DNA of 43,107 nucleotides from Saccharicrinis sp. (GTDB taxonomy: Bacteria > Bacteroidota > Bacteroidia > Bacteroidales > Marinilabiliaceae), in the NCBI GenBank assembly GCA_024635555.1, contig JAGXIO010000231.1, positions 1-43,107 of the forward strand. The letters are read 5' to 3'. Of this stretch, positions 27,459 through 36,144 are shown piece by piece (the first letter of the stretch is position 1; each line of letters starts with the position of its first letter). The position numbers were made by a program, and so were the translations under genes. A model generated the notes under the pieces. The model ran no database searches. It saw only the letters and a list, made by a program, of their open reading frames with translations, and was not told where the DNA came from.

Positions 27459-29333
27459 GTGAAAAAAATTCAATTATCGCGCATTATAGGAAGATATACC
27501 TTTGGAGGAATCCTGCTTGGACTGCTGATTTTGGTATTTGTGGTTTTAATTAATTTAAATTCGCAAGTGTTTGCGCAATCCAACAGAACCATCGCCGATA
27601 TGTTCTATTTGTTCCCCGGCATGTGGGTACTGATTTTGTTGCCCGTGTTAACAGGTACGATAGGATATTTTATGGCTCAGAGCTTTGCCGGCACTATACG
27701 CAATCAGCGCAAGTTTATCAAAACCGAAGCGGAAAAATCGAGTACGGTTTTAAAATTCATCAACAATTTAAGGCAGGACAATCTGGATACCCTTATCATT
27801 GATGTACATGAAAAAGATCCCCTGAGCAAATCGCTATATAAGTTGCGCGACTATCTGATCAAAAATAAAAATAATCAGGAACAAGCACGGGTTCTGGAAG
27901 AACAAAGAACCTGGGTTACTCAAGGATTAGCCCAATTTGCCGAGATACTGCGCAAAAACAATGATAATATAGAAGAACTGTCCTACAACATTATCAGCTA
28001 CATGGTTAATTATTTAAAAATTAACCAAGGTGGCTTTTTCTTGCTCAACACCCATAAAAACGAGAAGTACTTCGATTTGACGGCTAGTATTGCCTTCGAC
28101 AGAAAAAAATTTGCCGACAAACAAATTAAATCCGACGAAGGCCTTATTGGACGCTGTGCCATAGAAAAGCAAACGATTTATATCACCGACGTTCCCAACG
28201 AATATATAACCATTACCTCAGGACTGGGACAAGCAAATCCTAAGGCTATTCTAATAGTACCTTTAAAAGTAAACAACGAGATTTATGGCGTCATAGAATT
28301 GGCATCATTTAGCGAGTTTGAGCCTTATGAAATTGAATTTGTGGAAAAAACGGCCGAGAGTATTGCCACCACAATATCCACGGTTCAGATAAATATACAA
28401 ACTACAAAGCTGTTACACGAAACGCAGATACAGGCCGAAAAAATGTCGCAGCAGGAAGAGGAATTGCGTCAAAACTTGGAGGAAATGCAAGCCACACAAG
28501 AGGAATCGGATAGACGTGAGGTGGAACGCAAAGGTATTTTGGAGGCCATTGACAACTCAGCTATCAGTTGCGAGTTCGAAACCGACGGTACCCTTATTTC
28601 GGTTAATCAACTATTTTTAAAAGCCTTTAAATATCAGCCTGTCGAAATAGAAGGCCAAAATATTAAGATATTTTCCTTTCATGACGAAACAGAAGAGGTA
28701 AATAAAATATTGACGGACCTGCAAAAAGGACTAAGCTTTAAAGGTAGAGTACGACGAAGAACAAAACTTGGGGACGAGATATTTTTATTGTCGACTTATA
28801 CCCCGGTTATCGACAACCAAGGCAATATTATAAAGATATTGAGCATGGAGAACGATATTACCGATCAGGTTTTTATGGAAGAGCAGATGAAGAGCTCCAA
28901 AGACGAACTGGGTAAATTGCTGGAACAGGCACGTAACGAAATGAAAGAGCAGTTCAAGGAAATTGAGGCCGTTAAAATTAGGAACGAGAAAACCCTTGAA
29001 GGAGCGCTCGATGCCATTATTACCATCAACAAAGAAGGTGTGCTGGAATTTTTTAATGCAGCCGCCGAAGGGCTTTGGGGCTACGAACGCAGCGAAGTGT
29101 TGGGGCAGCACATATCTATGCTCTTTTCTGCTGAAACAGCAAAAAAGGACGCTTTTGTTAAATCCTATGTTACCAGCGGCGAAGCCAAAAAAGTGGGAGA
29201 AAGAAAAGAAGTGCCAATAAAAAATAAATTTGGCGATGATATATCCGTCCTCTTTTTGCTCTCCGAAGCACAGGTTGGCGAGGATAGATCCTATACAGCG
29301 TTTATACAAAATGTAGAAGTGGAGTTGTTTTGA
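27459..29333 (+). CDS. Membrane GAF-PAS-PAS sensor without an output domain
   Basis: This 624-residue protein has two N-terminal membrane helices (about 12-32 and 50-70). A GAF domain follows (about 150-310, with EGLIGRCAIEKQTIYITDVP and ILIVPLKVNNEIYGVIELAS), then a glutamate-rich coiled coil (SQQEEELRQNLEEMQATQEE) and two PAS domains (about 360-480 and 510-620). It ends straight after the second PAS with no kinase, cyclase, phosphatase or chemoreceptor domain. It must therefore signal through protein contacts, perhaps with the CheR, CheB or Sia proteins encoded next. Start choices are TTG 27435 or GTG 27459; I prefer GTG because it begins VKKIQLSR. It is the first gene of the operon, 39 bases before cheR. 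Confidence 0.82.
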   Translation: MKKIQLSRIIGRYTFGGILLGLLILVFVVLINLNSQVFAQSNRTIADMFYLFPGMWVLILLPVLTGTIGYFMAQSFAGTIRNQRKFIKTEAEKSSTVLKFINNLRQDNLDTLIIDVHEKDPLSKSLYKLRDYLIKNKNNQEQARVLEEQRTWVTQGLAQFAEILRKNNDNIEELSYNIISYMVNYLKINQGGFFLLNTHKNEKYFDLTASIAFDRKKFADKQIKSDEGLIGRCAIEKQTIYITDVPNEYITITSGLGQANPKAILIVPLKVNNEIYGVIELASFSEFEPYEIEFVEKTAESIATTISTVQINIQTTKLLHETQIQAEKMSQQEEELRQNLEEMQATQEESDRREVERKGILEAIDNSAISCEFETDGTLISVNQLFLKAFKYQPVEIEGQNIKIFSFHDETEEVNKILTDLQKGLSFKGRVRRRTKLGDEIFLLSTYTPVIDNQGNIIKILSMENDITDQVFMEEQMKSSKDELGKLLEQARNEMKEQFKEIEAVKIRNEKTLEGALDAIITINKEGVLEFFNAAAEGLWGYERSEVLGQHISMLFSAETAKKDAFVKSYVTSGEAKKVGERKEVPIKNKFGDDISVLFLLSEAQVGEDRSYTAFIQNVEVELF

Positions 29334-29372
29334 TGAGGCGCGAGTGCTACCATTTTTTAAAAAGCGAGATAA

Positions 29373-30215
29373 GTGATAAATATAACACATAAGGAATTCT
29401 TACAGGAGTTAAGTAAGCAGACCCCCTACGATTTTTGTGACTATTCGGATAACTCCATACAAAGGCGTATCCATAGAATAATCCAGGAAAGTGGGTTAAA
29501 CCTGAACGAATTATTGGCAAAGGCAACTGCCGATGCCGATTTTGTGGAACGCCTGGTGAACGATATCACGGTTAATACTACCGAACTGTTCCGTAACCAG
29601 GATGTTTGGGAATATTTGTATACCAATGTGATGCCAAAGCTAAAATCAAAAAAAAATATAAACGTTTGGCATGCAGGCTGTTCAACCGGTCAAGAGGTGT
29701 ATTCAAATCTTATTTTATTAAATGAGCTTGATATGCTTGATAAGGCAAACGTGGTGGCATCTGACATTAACAACTGGGTGGTAAAAACTGCTAAAGATGG
29801 TGAATATCCTTTCCGATTCAATGCCCAATACATTGATACGTATAATCAGTTGATGAGTAAAATAAAGCCAAATGCCAATCCATTTGAATATTATTTCGAT
29901 ATAGATAAGGAAAGCGATAAAATGAAGGCGAAAAACTTTTTAACAGATATACCTAAATTTGTAAAGCACGATTTGGTGGCCGAGGAAATGCCATTTTATC
30001 AAAAATTCGATATCATTTTTTGTCGTAACGTATTGATTTATTTTAATCCTGAATTACAAGTTAAAATTGTGCGCAAGTTTTTTGATAAATTATACGATAA
30101 CGGGGTACTCATCTTAGGTTCGCACGAGGGCTTGCACGGTTTCGTAAAAACACATTTTGTAAAAAATGGCATGGTGTACACTAAAAATAAGACCTTTCAT
30201 TTAACGTATAAGTAA
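29373..30215 (+). CDS. cheR: CheR-type protein-glutamate methyltransferase
   Basis: This 280-residue protein has the CheR N-terminal helical domain (RRIHRIIQESG, then DITVNTTELFRNQDVWEYL) and the SAM-binding Rossmann domain (WHAGCSTGQEVYS at about 99-111, ASDIN at 129-133, FDIIFCRNVLIYFNPE at 212-227). One motif position has Gln where most CheR proteins have Glu. CheR methylates glutamates in coiled-coil receptors. No chemoreceptor is encoded here, so the substrate may be one of the coiled coils of the GAF-PAS proteins in this operon, which is inference. It starts with GTG and is followed two bases later by a degenerate relative. Confidence 0.9.
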   Translation: MINITHKEFLQELSKQTPYDFCDYSDNSIQRRIHRIIQESGLNLNELLAKATADADFVERLVNDITVNTTELFRNQDVWEYLYTNVMPKLKSKKNINVWHAGCSTGQEVYSNLILLNELDMLDKANVVASDINNWVVKTAKDGEYPFRFNAQYIDTYNQLMSKIKPNANPFEYYFDIDKESDKMKAKNFLTDIPKFVKHDLVAEEMPFYQKFDIIFCRNVLIYFNPELQVKIVRKFFDKLYDNGVLILGSHEGLHGFVKTHFVKNGMVYTKNKTFHLTYK

Positions 30216-30217
30216 TC

Positions 30218-31024
30218 ATGGCTATTGGCCCAACTATAAACGATATAAAGGAAATTACCGCTGCTTTGTCGCTTAAGCTTAAATTGGACTACACCAATTA
30301 TGCGTTTTCATTTCTTAGGCGTAGATTGGCTCTAATTTACTGTACTCTAAAAATTAAAAAGACCGAAACTTTTTTGGAAGATATCCAAACCGGTAAGGTG
30401 ACTCAGGACTTTTGCTATTTTTTTCCAGTAGCCGAAGATGAATTATTTCGCGACCCTTCTTTCTGGCGCTCCTTACGTACAAAAATATTGCCTGCCTTAG
30501 GCGATAATCTTTCCTTTTGGTTTCCCGAATTAGTGTCCGCTGAGGAATTGTATTCCTTGCTTATTATTTTGGAAGAGGAGAAATTGACCCATAAAGCAAA
30601 AATATTCTGCAACATACAAAGTTGTCAACGGATAGAAGAATTAAAGCAGGGCAAAATAAGCCTTAAAAATATCGAAATCCACAAAAGTAATTTTAAGCGG
30701 CTCGAACTTCATAGCAAATTCGAAGACTTTTTTACTGAAGACAATGCATATGCTGTAATAGATGAAGGACTAATGCAAAACGTAGCCTTTTTAAATGATA
30801 ATTACTTCAATTGCATTCCTAACCAACAAATAGCATGTACCTTGTTCCGCAATAGAATGCTTTATTATAACGGTAAAATGCAATGCCAGTCCGAAAAATA
30901 TTTGCACCAGTGTCTGGGTAAAGGAGTCTTTATGGTGCTAGGTATAAAAGAACAGATAAGCAAAGAGAACGAACTTTTATTTGAGTTGTTTGATAACAGC
31001 GAACAAATTTATCAGGTATTATAA
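30218..31024 (+). CDS. Degenerate CheR-like protein (probable pseudoenzyme)
   Basis: This 268-residue protein follows cheR by two bases and lines up with it along its length. The N-terminal arginines (FLRRRLALIY) and AEDELFRDPSFWRSL match the CheR region RRIHRII and TTELFRNQDVWEYL. The SAM-binding loop WHAGCSTGQEVYS is replaced by WFPELVSAEELYS, losing both glycines. The later FDIIFCRNVLIYFNPE becomes IACTLFRNRMLYYNGK, losing the acidic residue. Methyl transfer therefore looks impossible, while the fold appears kept. The reading frame is intact, so it is not a decaying pseudogene. I infer a regulatory or binding partner of CheR, derived from an old duplication. Confidence 0.75.
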   Translation: MAIGPTINDIKEITAALSLKLKLDYTNYAFSFLRRRLALIYCTLKIKKTETFLEDIQTGKVTQDFCYFFPVAEDELFRDPSFWRSLRTKILPALGDNLSFWFPELVSAEELYSLLIILEEEKLTHKAKIFCNIQSCQRIEELKQGKISLKNIEIHKSNFKRLELHSKFEDFFTEDNAYAVIDEGLMQNVAFLNDNYFNCIPNQQIACTLFRNRMLYYNGKMQCQSEKYLHQCLGKGVFMVLGIKEQISKENELLFELFDNSEQIYQVL

Positions 31025-31032
31025 TTTTAGCG

Positions 31033-31608
31033 ATGCAACAAAATACAGCCGTAAAGTATAAAGCCATTGTAATGGGAGGTTCGGCCGGAAGCTTTTCGGT
31101 GGTATCCAAGATACTGTCGAATATTAATCCGGATTTTAAATACCCCATTGTTATTTGCATGCATAGGCTAAAGCACATTCGCTCGGGCTTGGTGGAGGGT
31201 TTGCGTTTAAAATCGAACTTACCTGTAATAGAACCTTTTGACAAAGAAAACATAGAAGGCGGCAAGGTGTATCTGGCTCCATCAAATTACCATATGTTTA
31301 TCGAAATAGATGCCACCATAAGTTTGTCAACCGAGGAAGTGTATAATCACTCGCGCCCCTCTATCGATCATACCTTCATGTCGGCAGCCACATCCTTCCG
31401 CGAAAAAATGGTGGGTATAATACTTACAGGTGCAAATAAAGATGGTGCTATGGGCATGAGGGAAGTACATGTTAGAAATGGTTATACCATAATACAGGAT
31501 CCCGCAACGTGCGATGTGCAAACCATGCCCAATGCTTCATTACAACTTTTTAAACCCAACAAACTATTGTCGCCACAGGGGATTACTGATTTTTTAAACA
31601 GCCTTTAG
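31033..31608 (+). CDS. cheB: Stand-alone CheB methylesterase domain
   Basis: This 191-residue protein is the catalytic domain of CheB without the receiver domain. The triad is visible: Ser17 in GGSAGS, His44 in ICMHRL and Asp137 in TGANKDG. Middle motifs such as GGKVYLAPSNYHMFI and SRPSIDHTF are typical. CheB removes methyl groups, or amide groups, from receptor glutamates and so opposes CheR. Without a receiver it cannot be switched by CheA phosphorylation, so activity may be set by interaction with the neighbouring sensors. It lies eight bases after the CheR-like gene and nine before the GAF gene. Confidence 0.9.
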   Translation: MQQNTAVKYKAIVMGGSAGSFSVVSKILSNINPDFKYPIVICMHRLKHIRSGLVEGLRLKSNLPVIEPFDKENIEGGKVYLAPSNYHMFIEIDATISLSTEEVYNHSRPSIDHTFMSAATSFREKMVGIILTGANKDGAMGMREVHVRNGYTIIQDPATCDVQTMPNASLQLFKPNKLLSPQGITDFLNSL

Positions 31609-31617
31609 TTTTTAGTC

Positions 31618-32385
31618 ATGAAAAAAAACGAGATATACCTATTATATAGCTTAGCCACCGGAGCCTTTTTACTGGCCCTAACAAAATATTTTTTTGTGGG
31701 CAATGTGGTGTTAGACTCTAAATATTTTGTCTTCGAATTTATCTCGTTTGGATTATTTTTAGCTATTGTATATGTTTTCGATCGATTTATCAGGGAAAGG
31801 AATAAGGAAAAATACGCATTACAGATGCAGCTTAGGAAGACGCAAGATGAAAGTAAGCAAGAAATTATGCGTCTACAAAAAACGATAACATTGCTTAGGG
31901 ATGAGCAAAATAAGGATGGCAACAAAGATGAGATAGATAAGGTGTCACAACAAATTCTGGCCGGACTAAAAGAAAGTGGCGACGATAAGAGCTTTGCCAA
32001 TAGGCTCTTAAAAAATTTATCCACTGTTTATGAGGTAGGATTGGCTGTTTGTTACTTTTATGACAAACCTTCTGAAAAATTTACCGTAAAAGCCACCTAC
32101 GGGTTAGCAGTAGATATATTTCCCGGCGATTTTGTTGCCGGCGAAGGATTGAATGGACAGGCTGCAGCCGATAAAAAATATAGGCTTCTAGCGGATGTGC
32201 CTGAAGATTATTTCAATATAGAATCGGCATCGGGACAATCAAAACCCAGCCATATCTATTTGTTACCCTTAGTTAAGGATGATAATTGCATCGGATTAAT
32301 TGAAATAGCTAGCTTTGCCCAAGTGGATATGCAAAATCATTGGAGCAAACTGAGCGAAAGCATTGTAAATGTTATGAATTTTTAA
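31618..32385 (+). CDS. Membrane-anchored GAF-domain protein
   Basis: This 255-residue protein has two membrane helices (about 7-27 and 38-60), a charged coiled coil (about 62-105) and one GAF domain (about 120-255, with GEGLNGQAAADKKYRLLADVPEDYF and IYLLPLVKDDNCIGLIEIAS). The GAF segments closely resemble those in the sensors at 27459 and 32465, so the three are paralogous sensory modules. It has no output domain. It may form mixed assemblies with the other membrane sensors through its coiled coil. The ligand is unknown. Confidence 0.78.
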   Translation: MKKNEIYLLYSLATGAFLLALTKYFFVGNVVLDSKYFVFEFISFGLFLAIVYVFDRFIRERNKEKYALQMQLRKTQDESKQEIMRLQKTITLLRDEQNKDGNKDEIDKVSQQILAGLKESGDDKSFANRLLKNLSTVYEVGLAVCYFYDKPSEKFTVKATYGLAVDIFPGDFVAGEGLNGQAAADKKYRLLADVPEDYFNIESASGQSKPSHIYLLPLVKDDNCIGLIEIASFAQVDMQNHWSKLSESIVNVMNF

Positions 32386-32464
32386 GATAAAGATAAGCTG
32401 CTTGTTATAAGAACAATAATATTCAATACAATTTAGGTTTAAACTGTCAAAGATAATAAACGCT

Positions 32465-35071
32465 ATGCCTGTAAAAAGGACGAAAAGATATATAAAGGAA
32501 TACCTCAACCTATCCTGGATAGGGGAGCAGGAACAGTTTTTTTTGGCGGTTTTTGTTATCCTTGTTTACCTGATGGCTTGGGCAGGATTTGCCGATTTTA
32601 AGGATTTACCCTTTTCCATGGCTACTATCCTGAAAATACATTCCAGTGTTTTGGTTTGGTTTGTGGATGTGCTCATTGCTAGCACTTGGGCCGGCAGCAT
32701 TGTGACGTTAAATTATGTGCGCAAAATTAAAAGCCGTGAAAACCAAAAAATCAATGAATTAAAAGAACAATTGCAGAGCAACGTACAGGTAGCCCAAATC
32801 ATACGCAACGGCGATTACGATAAGATAGAAAGCCTCCAACAAACCGATTCTCCTTTACTGCAACTTGCCCGTGATTTAGAAGGAATCAACAAAAAGGAAG
32901 AAGAATTGAAGTGGGCTACCCAAGGCAAAGAGCTTATTAACGATATACTACGTACCTACAGAAATCTCGACAAGCTTTCCATAGAAATTCTGAAGGCCAT
33001 CATAAATTACGTCGGAGGCGTTCAGGGCGCTTTTTATCTGTTGCAAAACGATAAACTAGTGAACAGGGCCAGTTACGCTTTTAACCGACAACGTTTTGTG
33101 AATCAAGAGTATCAAATTGGCCGTGGATTGGTGGGCCAGGTAGCCTTTGAAAAGGCCATGATTTACCGCACCGAAATACCCGACGATTATTTTACCGTCA
33201 CTTCGGGATTAATTAACGATGCCAAACCCAAAAGCTTAATTATATTGCCCTTGATGCAGGAGGATGAGTTGCAAGGCATTCTGGAGATAGCCTTTTTGCA
33301 CCCTAGTTTGCCGGCATATAAAATTAGCTTTGCACAAGAGCTTGGCTCCATGATTGGACGTACCATTTATGCCCAAAAAATTAATGCCCAAACCGAAGTG
33401 CTATTACGCGAGTCGCAACAAATGACTCAGGCACTTACACAAAATCAGGAAACACTAAAGCAAAATGCCCGCGAAATGATGATTGCCCAGGAGGAACTGG
33501 AGCAGTCGAACGAGCTTTTAGAAACAAAGGTGCAGGAAGTCGAAAACGGACATAAGCGCATGGTAGCCCTTCTAACAAATGCCTCGGAGTTCATTTCGAT
33601 TTATGATGCCAACCAGCGATTGGTCTTTGAAAGTCCATCGGTAAAACGCATTTTAGGATATAAGGATGGCGACGATATTATAGGTATGGATCCCGATTTG
33701 ATGACACCCAAGGGCTACAAAGCCATCGACACGCTGTTTAAATATCTACTTCAAACACCCGGTGGCGAAAGTGAGGCGCAATATGCCTATCTGAAAAAAT
33801 CTGGCGAAAGACTTTACCTCGAAACGAAGGGTAAAAATCTTTTGCATGATCCGGCCATAAAGGGTATAATTTTTAACACACAAGACATCACCGAGCGCTT
33901 CATGATGGAAAAAGAGCAGCGCATGAAAAGTAGGATGCAATCTCTTTCCGAAAATTCGCCCGATATGATATTGCGTATCAACACAACGGGTAAATTGGTG
34001 TATGCCAACCCTGTTGTATCTAAATTTATTGGGTTAAATGTAAGCGAAATAACCAAAAAAAGAATTAATGAATTGGAGATTGACGAGCGTTTTCTCGAAT
34101 TTGTTAACCAAGTGCTCCATAAAATTAAAGACGTTCAGGAACAGATTATCGATGAAGTTGTTATCAATACCCCACATGGCGAACGGGTAATGGAAATAAA
34201 GGCCATCCCAGAATTTGATGACAGCAAGCAACTGGAATCCATTCTTTTTGTAGCCCACGATATGACGGAGCTAAAAAAGATAGAACAAGAAATTAAAGAG
34301 AAAAATAAAAAGATTTCGGACAGCATCAACTATGCACAAAGGATACAAACTTCGATACTCCCCGATACTTCTTTTATTCAGCATCATTTTCCCCGTTCAT
34401 TCATATTTTATCGCCCAAAGGATGTGGTTAGTGGAGATTTTCCCTGGTTTGTTCAAAAAGATGAAACATTTTATGTGGCTGCCGTAGACTGCACAGGACA
34501 CGGAGTTCCGGGTGCATTGTTGTCGTTTATTGGATATTTTCTTTTAAATAACATTATAAACCTCGATAATAACTTTGGAGCTGCCAAAATACTGGATCTG
34601 TTGCACGAAGGTGTGCGCACCACCCTAAAACAATACGAAGAAGGGAATAACGGGCGCGACGGAATGGATTTGGCACTTTGTAAAATAGATAAAGAAAAAA
34701 AGGTAATTCAGTTTGCAGGTGCGCATAACCCATTATATTTGCTCCGCAATGGCGAGCTGACAGAATATAAAGGAAGCCGCAAAGGTATTGGTGGAAAGCC
34801 TTTATTGAATAAAACGGAAAAAGATTTCGAAAATAACGTCATTCCGTATCAAAATGGCGATAAAATATTTATCTTTTCCGACGGACTGCCCGATCAAATC
34901 GGCGGCGAAAATCGACGTAAATACCAATCCAAACGAATAAGGGAAGTCCTTACCGAAAGAGAGGGGCTTACCATAGCACATTTCGAAAAATATTTTTCGG
35001 AAGATTTTTACCGATGGATGGGTAACGAAAAGCAAGTAGATGACGTATTGCTGATTGGAATAGAATTGTAA
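32465..35071 (+). CDS. Membrane GAF-PAS-PAS PP2C-type phosphatase (SiaA-like)
   Basis: This 868-residue protein has two membrane helices (about 25-45 and 55-80) and a GAF domain (about 165-310, with GRGLVGQVAFEKAMIYRTEIP). Two PAS domains (about 375-490 and 500-610) and a SpoIIE/PP2C phosphatase domain (about 640-868) follow. The phosphatase motifs are FYRPKDVVSGDF, AAVDCTGHGVPGALLS, FAGAHNPLYLLRNG and IFIFSDGLPDQIGG, with the metal-binding aspartates in place. It is followed by siaB and siaC homologues, so its substrate should be phosphorylated SiaC, as for SiaA of Pseudomonas. The sensor half differs from SiaA, which has a HAMP domain. The gene begins 79 bases after the GAF gene. Confidence 0.88.
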   Translation: MPVKRTKRYIKEYLNLSWIGEQEQFFLAVFVILVYLMAWAGFADFKDLPFSMATILKIHSSVLVWFVDVLIASTWAGSIVTLNYVRKIKSRENQKINELKEQLQSNVQVAQIIRNGDYDKIESLQQTDSPLLQLARDLEGINKKEEELKWATQGKELINDILRTYRNLDKLSIEILKAIINYVGGVQGAFYLLQNDKLVNRASYAFNRQRFVNQEYQIGRGLVGQVAFEKAMIYRTEIPDDYFTVTSGLINDAKPKSLIILPLMQEDELQGILEIAFLHPSLPAYKISFAQELGSMIGRTIYAQKINAQTEVLLRESQQMTQALTQNQETLKQNAREMMIAQEELEQSNELLETKVQEVENGHKRMVALLTNASEFISIYDANQRLVFESPSVKRILGYKDGDDIIGMDPDLMTPKGYKAIDTLFKYLLQTPGGESEAQYAYLKKSGERLYLETKGKNLLHDPAIKGIIFNTQDITERFMMEKEQRMKSRMQSLSENSPDMILRINTTGKLVYANPVVSKFIGLNVSEITKKRINELEIDERFLEFVNQVLHKIKDVQEQIIDEVVINTPHGERVMEIKAIPEFDDSKQLESILFVAHDMTELKKIEQEIKEKNKKISDSINYAQRIQTSILPDTSFIQHHFPRSFIFYRPKDVVSGDFPWFVQKDETFYVAAVDCTGHGVPGALLSFIGYFLLNNIINLDNNFGAAKILDLLHEGVRTTLKQYEEGNNGRDGMDLALCKIDKEKKVIQFAGAHNPLYLLRNGELTEYKGSRKGIGGKPLLNKTEKDFENNVIPYQNGDKIFIFSDGLPDQIGGENRRKYQSKRIREVLTEREGLTIAHFEKYFSEDFYRWMGNEKQVDDVLLIGIEL

Positions 35072-35092
35072 ATGATTTAAATAATTTTGAAA

Positions 35093-35665
35093 ATGGAGAA
35101 AACTATTGACAGCCATAGCTTCCTGGATTTTGCCTACCAGCTTTACCAGACTATGAAAACAAACGAGATAAGTTTGGTATATGAGGGTGAAGTAACCCAA
35201 GAAATAACAAAAACCTTTACCTCCCTTACCGAGAAAAACCTCGCTAAAAATGAAGAATCCAATGCAGTTCAACGCAAGGTATTTAATGTAATGGTAGAAT
35301 GTTTGCAAAACATTAGCAAACACGCCGATTCGATGATAGACGAAGAAGGCGAGGAACGAAGAGGAATTGTGATGGTGAGCAAAGGCGAGGAAAGCTACAA
35401 TATCATTACCGGCAACGTAATTAAAAACGATAAAGTAGAAGGCCTTACACGAAACCTGGAACAGGTTAACTCCTTAGATAAAAAAGGACTTTCTGATCTC
35501 TACAAAACCCAAATGCGCGAAGGAAAATTTTCCGACAAAGGCGGTGCTGGATTAGGACTTATCGATATTGCTAAAAAAACAGGTGCCGAACTTAGATACC
35601 AGTTTAAAGAATTGAACGATCAAGTTTCCTTCTTTATCTTAACATCTACAATAAAACGAAAATAA
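35093..35665 (+). CDS. siaB: SiaB-family protein kinase
   Basis: This 190-residue protein has a reduced GHKL ATPase fold. The N-box is visible as VMVECLQNISKHAD and the G2 box as KGGAGLGLIDIAKKTG. The preceding part (SFLDFAYQLYQTMKTNEISLVYEGEVTQ) matches SiaB proteins. SiaB phosphorylates the small switch protein SiaC, encoded 26 bases downstream, and the PP2C protein encoded just upstream reverses this. I start it at ATG 35093 (MEKTIDSHSF) rather than the TTG two codons earlier. Confidence 0.88.
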   Translation: MEKTIDSHSFLDFAYQLYQTMKTNEISLVYEGEVTQEITKTFTSLTEKNLAKNEESNAVQRKVFNVMVECLQNISKHADSMIDEEGEERRGIVMVSKGEESYNIITGNVIKNDKVEGLTRNLEQVNSLDKKGLSDLYKTQMREGKFSDKGGAGLGLIDIAKKTGAELRYQFKELNDQVSFFILTSTIKRK

Positions 35666-35691
35666 GTAATTAATATATTAAAATAATAGCC

Positions 35692-36072
35692 ATGGAAGTT
35701 ATTAATATTCAGGGAACAGACGATACTCCTAACGTAATCCTCGATAAAAGCAAGGGTAAATTTGAACTCTCTGGACGCTCCCTGCCCGAAGATGTAAATT
35801 TATTTTACCAGGCCATTTTGGATTGGATAGACGGATATGCCGAAGACCCAAACGAAAAAACAGAATTTGATTTTAAACTGGAATACTTTAATACCGCCTC
35901 CTCGAAAATTATTTTGGACATCCTTTTAAAATTCGAAGAAATTGTAGAAAGTGGAAAAAAAGTAAAAATTATTTGGCACTACCACGAGGAAGAGGAAGAT
36001 ATGCTTGAAGCCGGCGAAGAGTATGCCGATATTGTTGAAATACCTTTTGAATACGTACCTTATAGCGATTAA
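35692..36072 (+). CDS. siaC: SiaC-family regulatory phosphoprotein (DUF1987)
   Basis: This 126-residue DUF1987 protein has the hallmark segment LEYFNTASSKIILDILLKFE. The threonine falls at residue 68, the number I recall for the phosphorylated threonine of Pseudomonas SiaC, so it is the likely target of SiaB. The C-terminus is strongly acidic (HEEEEDMLEAGEEYADIVEIP). In Pseudomonas unphosphorylated SiaC binds and activates the diguanylate cyclase SiaD, but no such gene is present here. Its partner is therefore open, and the exporter encoded 72 bases downstream is the nearest candidate. Confidence 0.9.
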   Translation: MEVINIQGTDDTPNVILDKSKGKFELSGRSLPEDVNLFYQAILDWIDGYAEDPNEKTEFDFKLEYFNTASSKIILDILLKFEEIVESGKKVKIIWHYHEEEEDMLEAGEEYADIVEIPFEYVPYSD

Positions 36073-36144
36073 GTGCTAAATTCGGATAAATAAGCCTGTC
36101 TATAATCAAGCAGGTTGATTCTTACATCTTGATACTTATTATAA

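Noticed and set aside
34802-35323. 173-codon reverse frame across the PP2C and siaB junction
   Set aside because: It is antisense to two genes with clear family motifs and has composition typical of a shadow frame.
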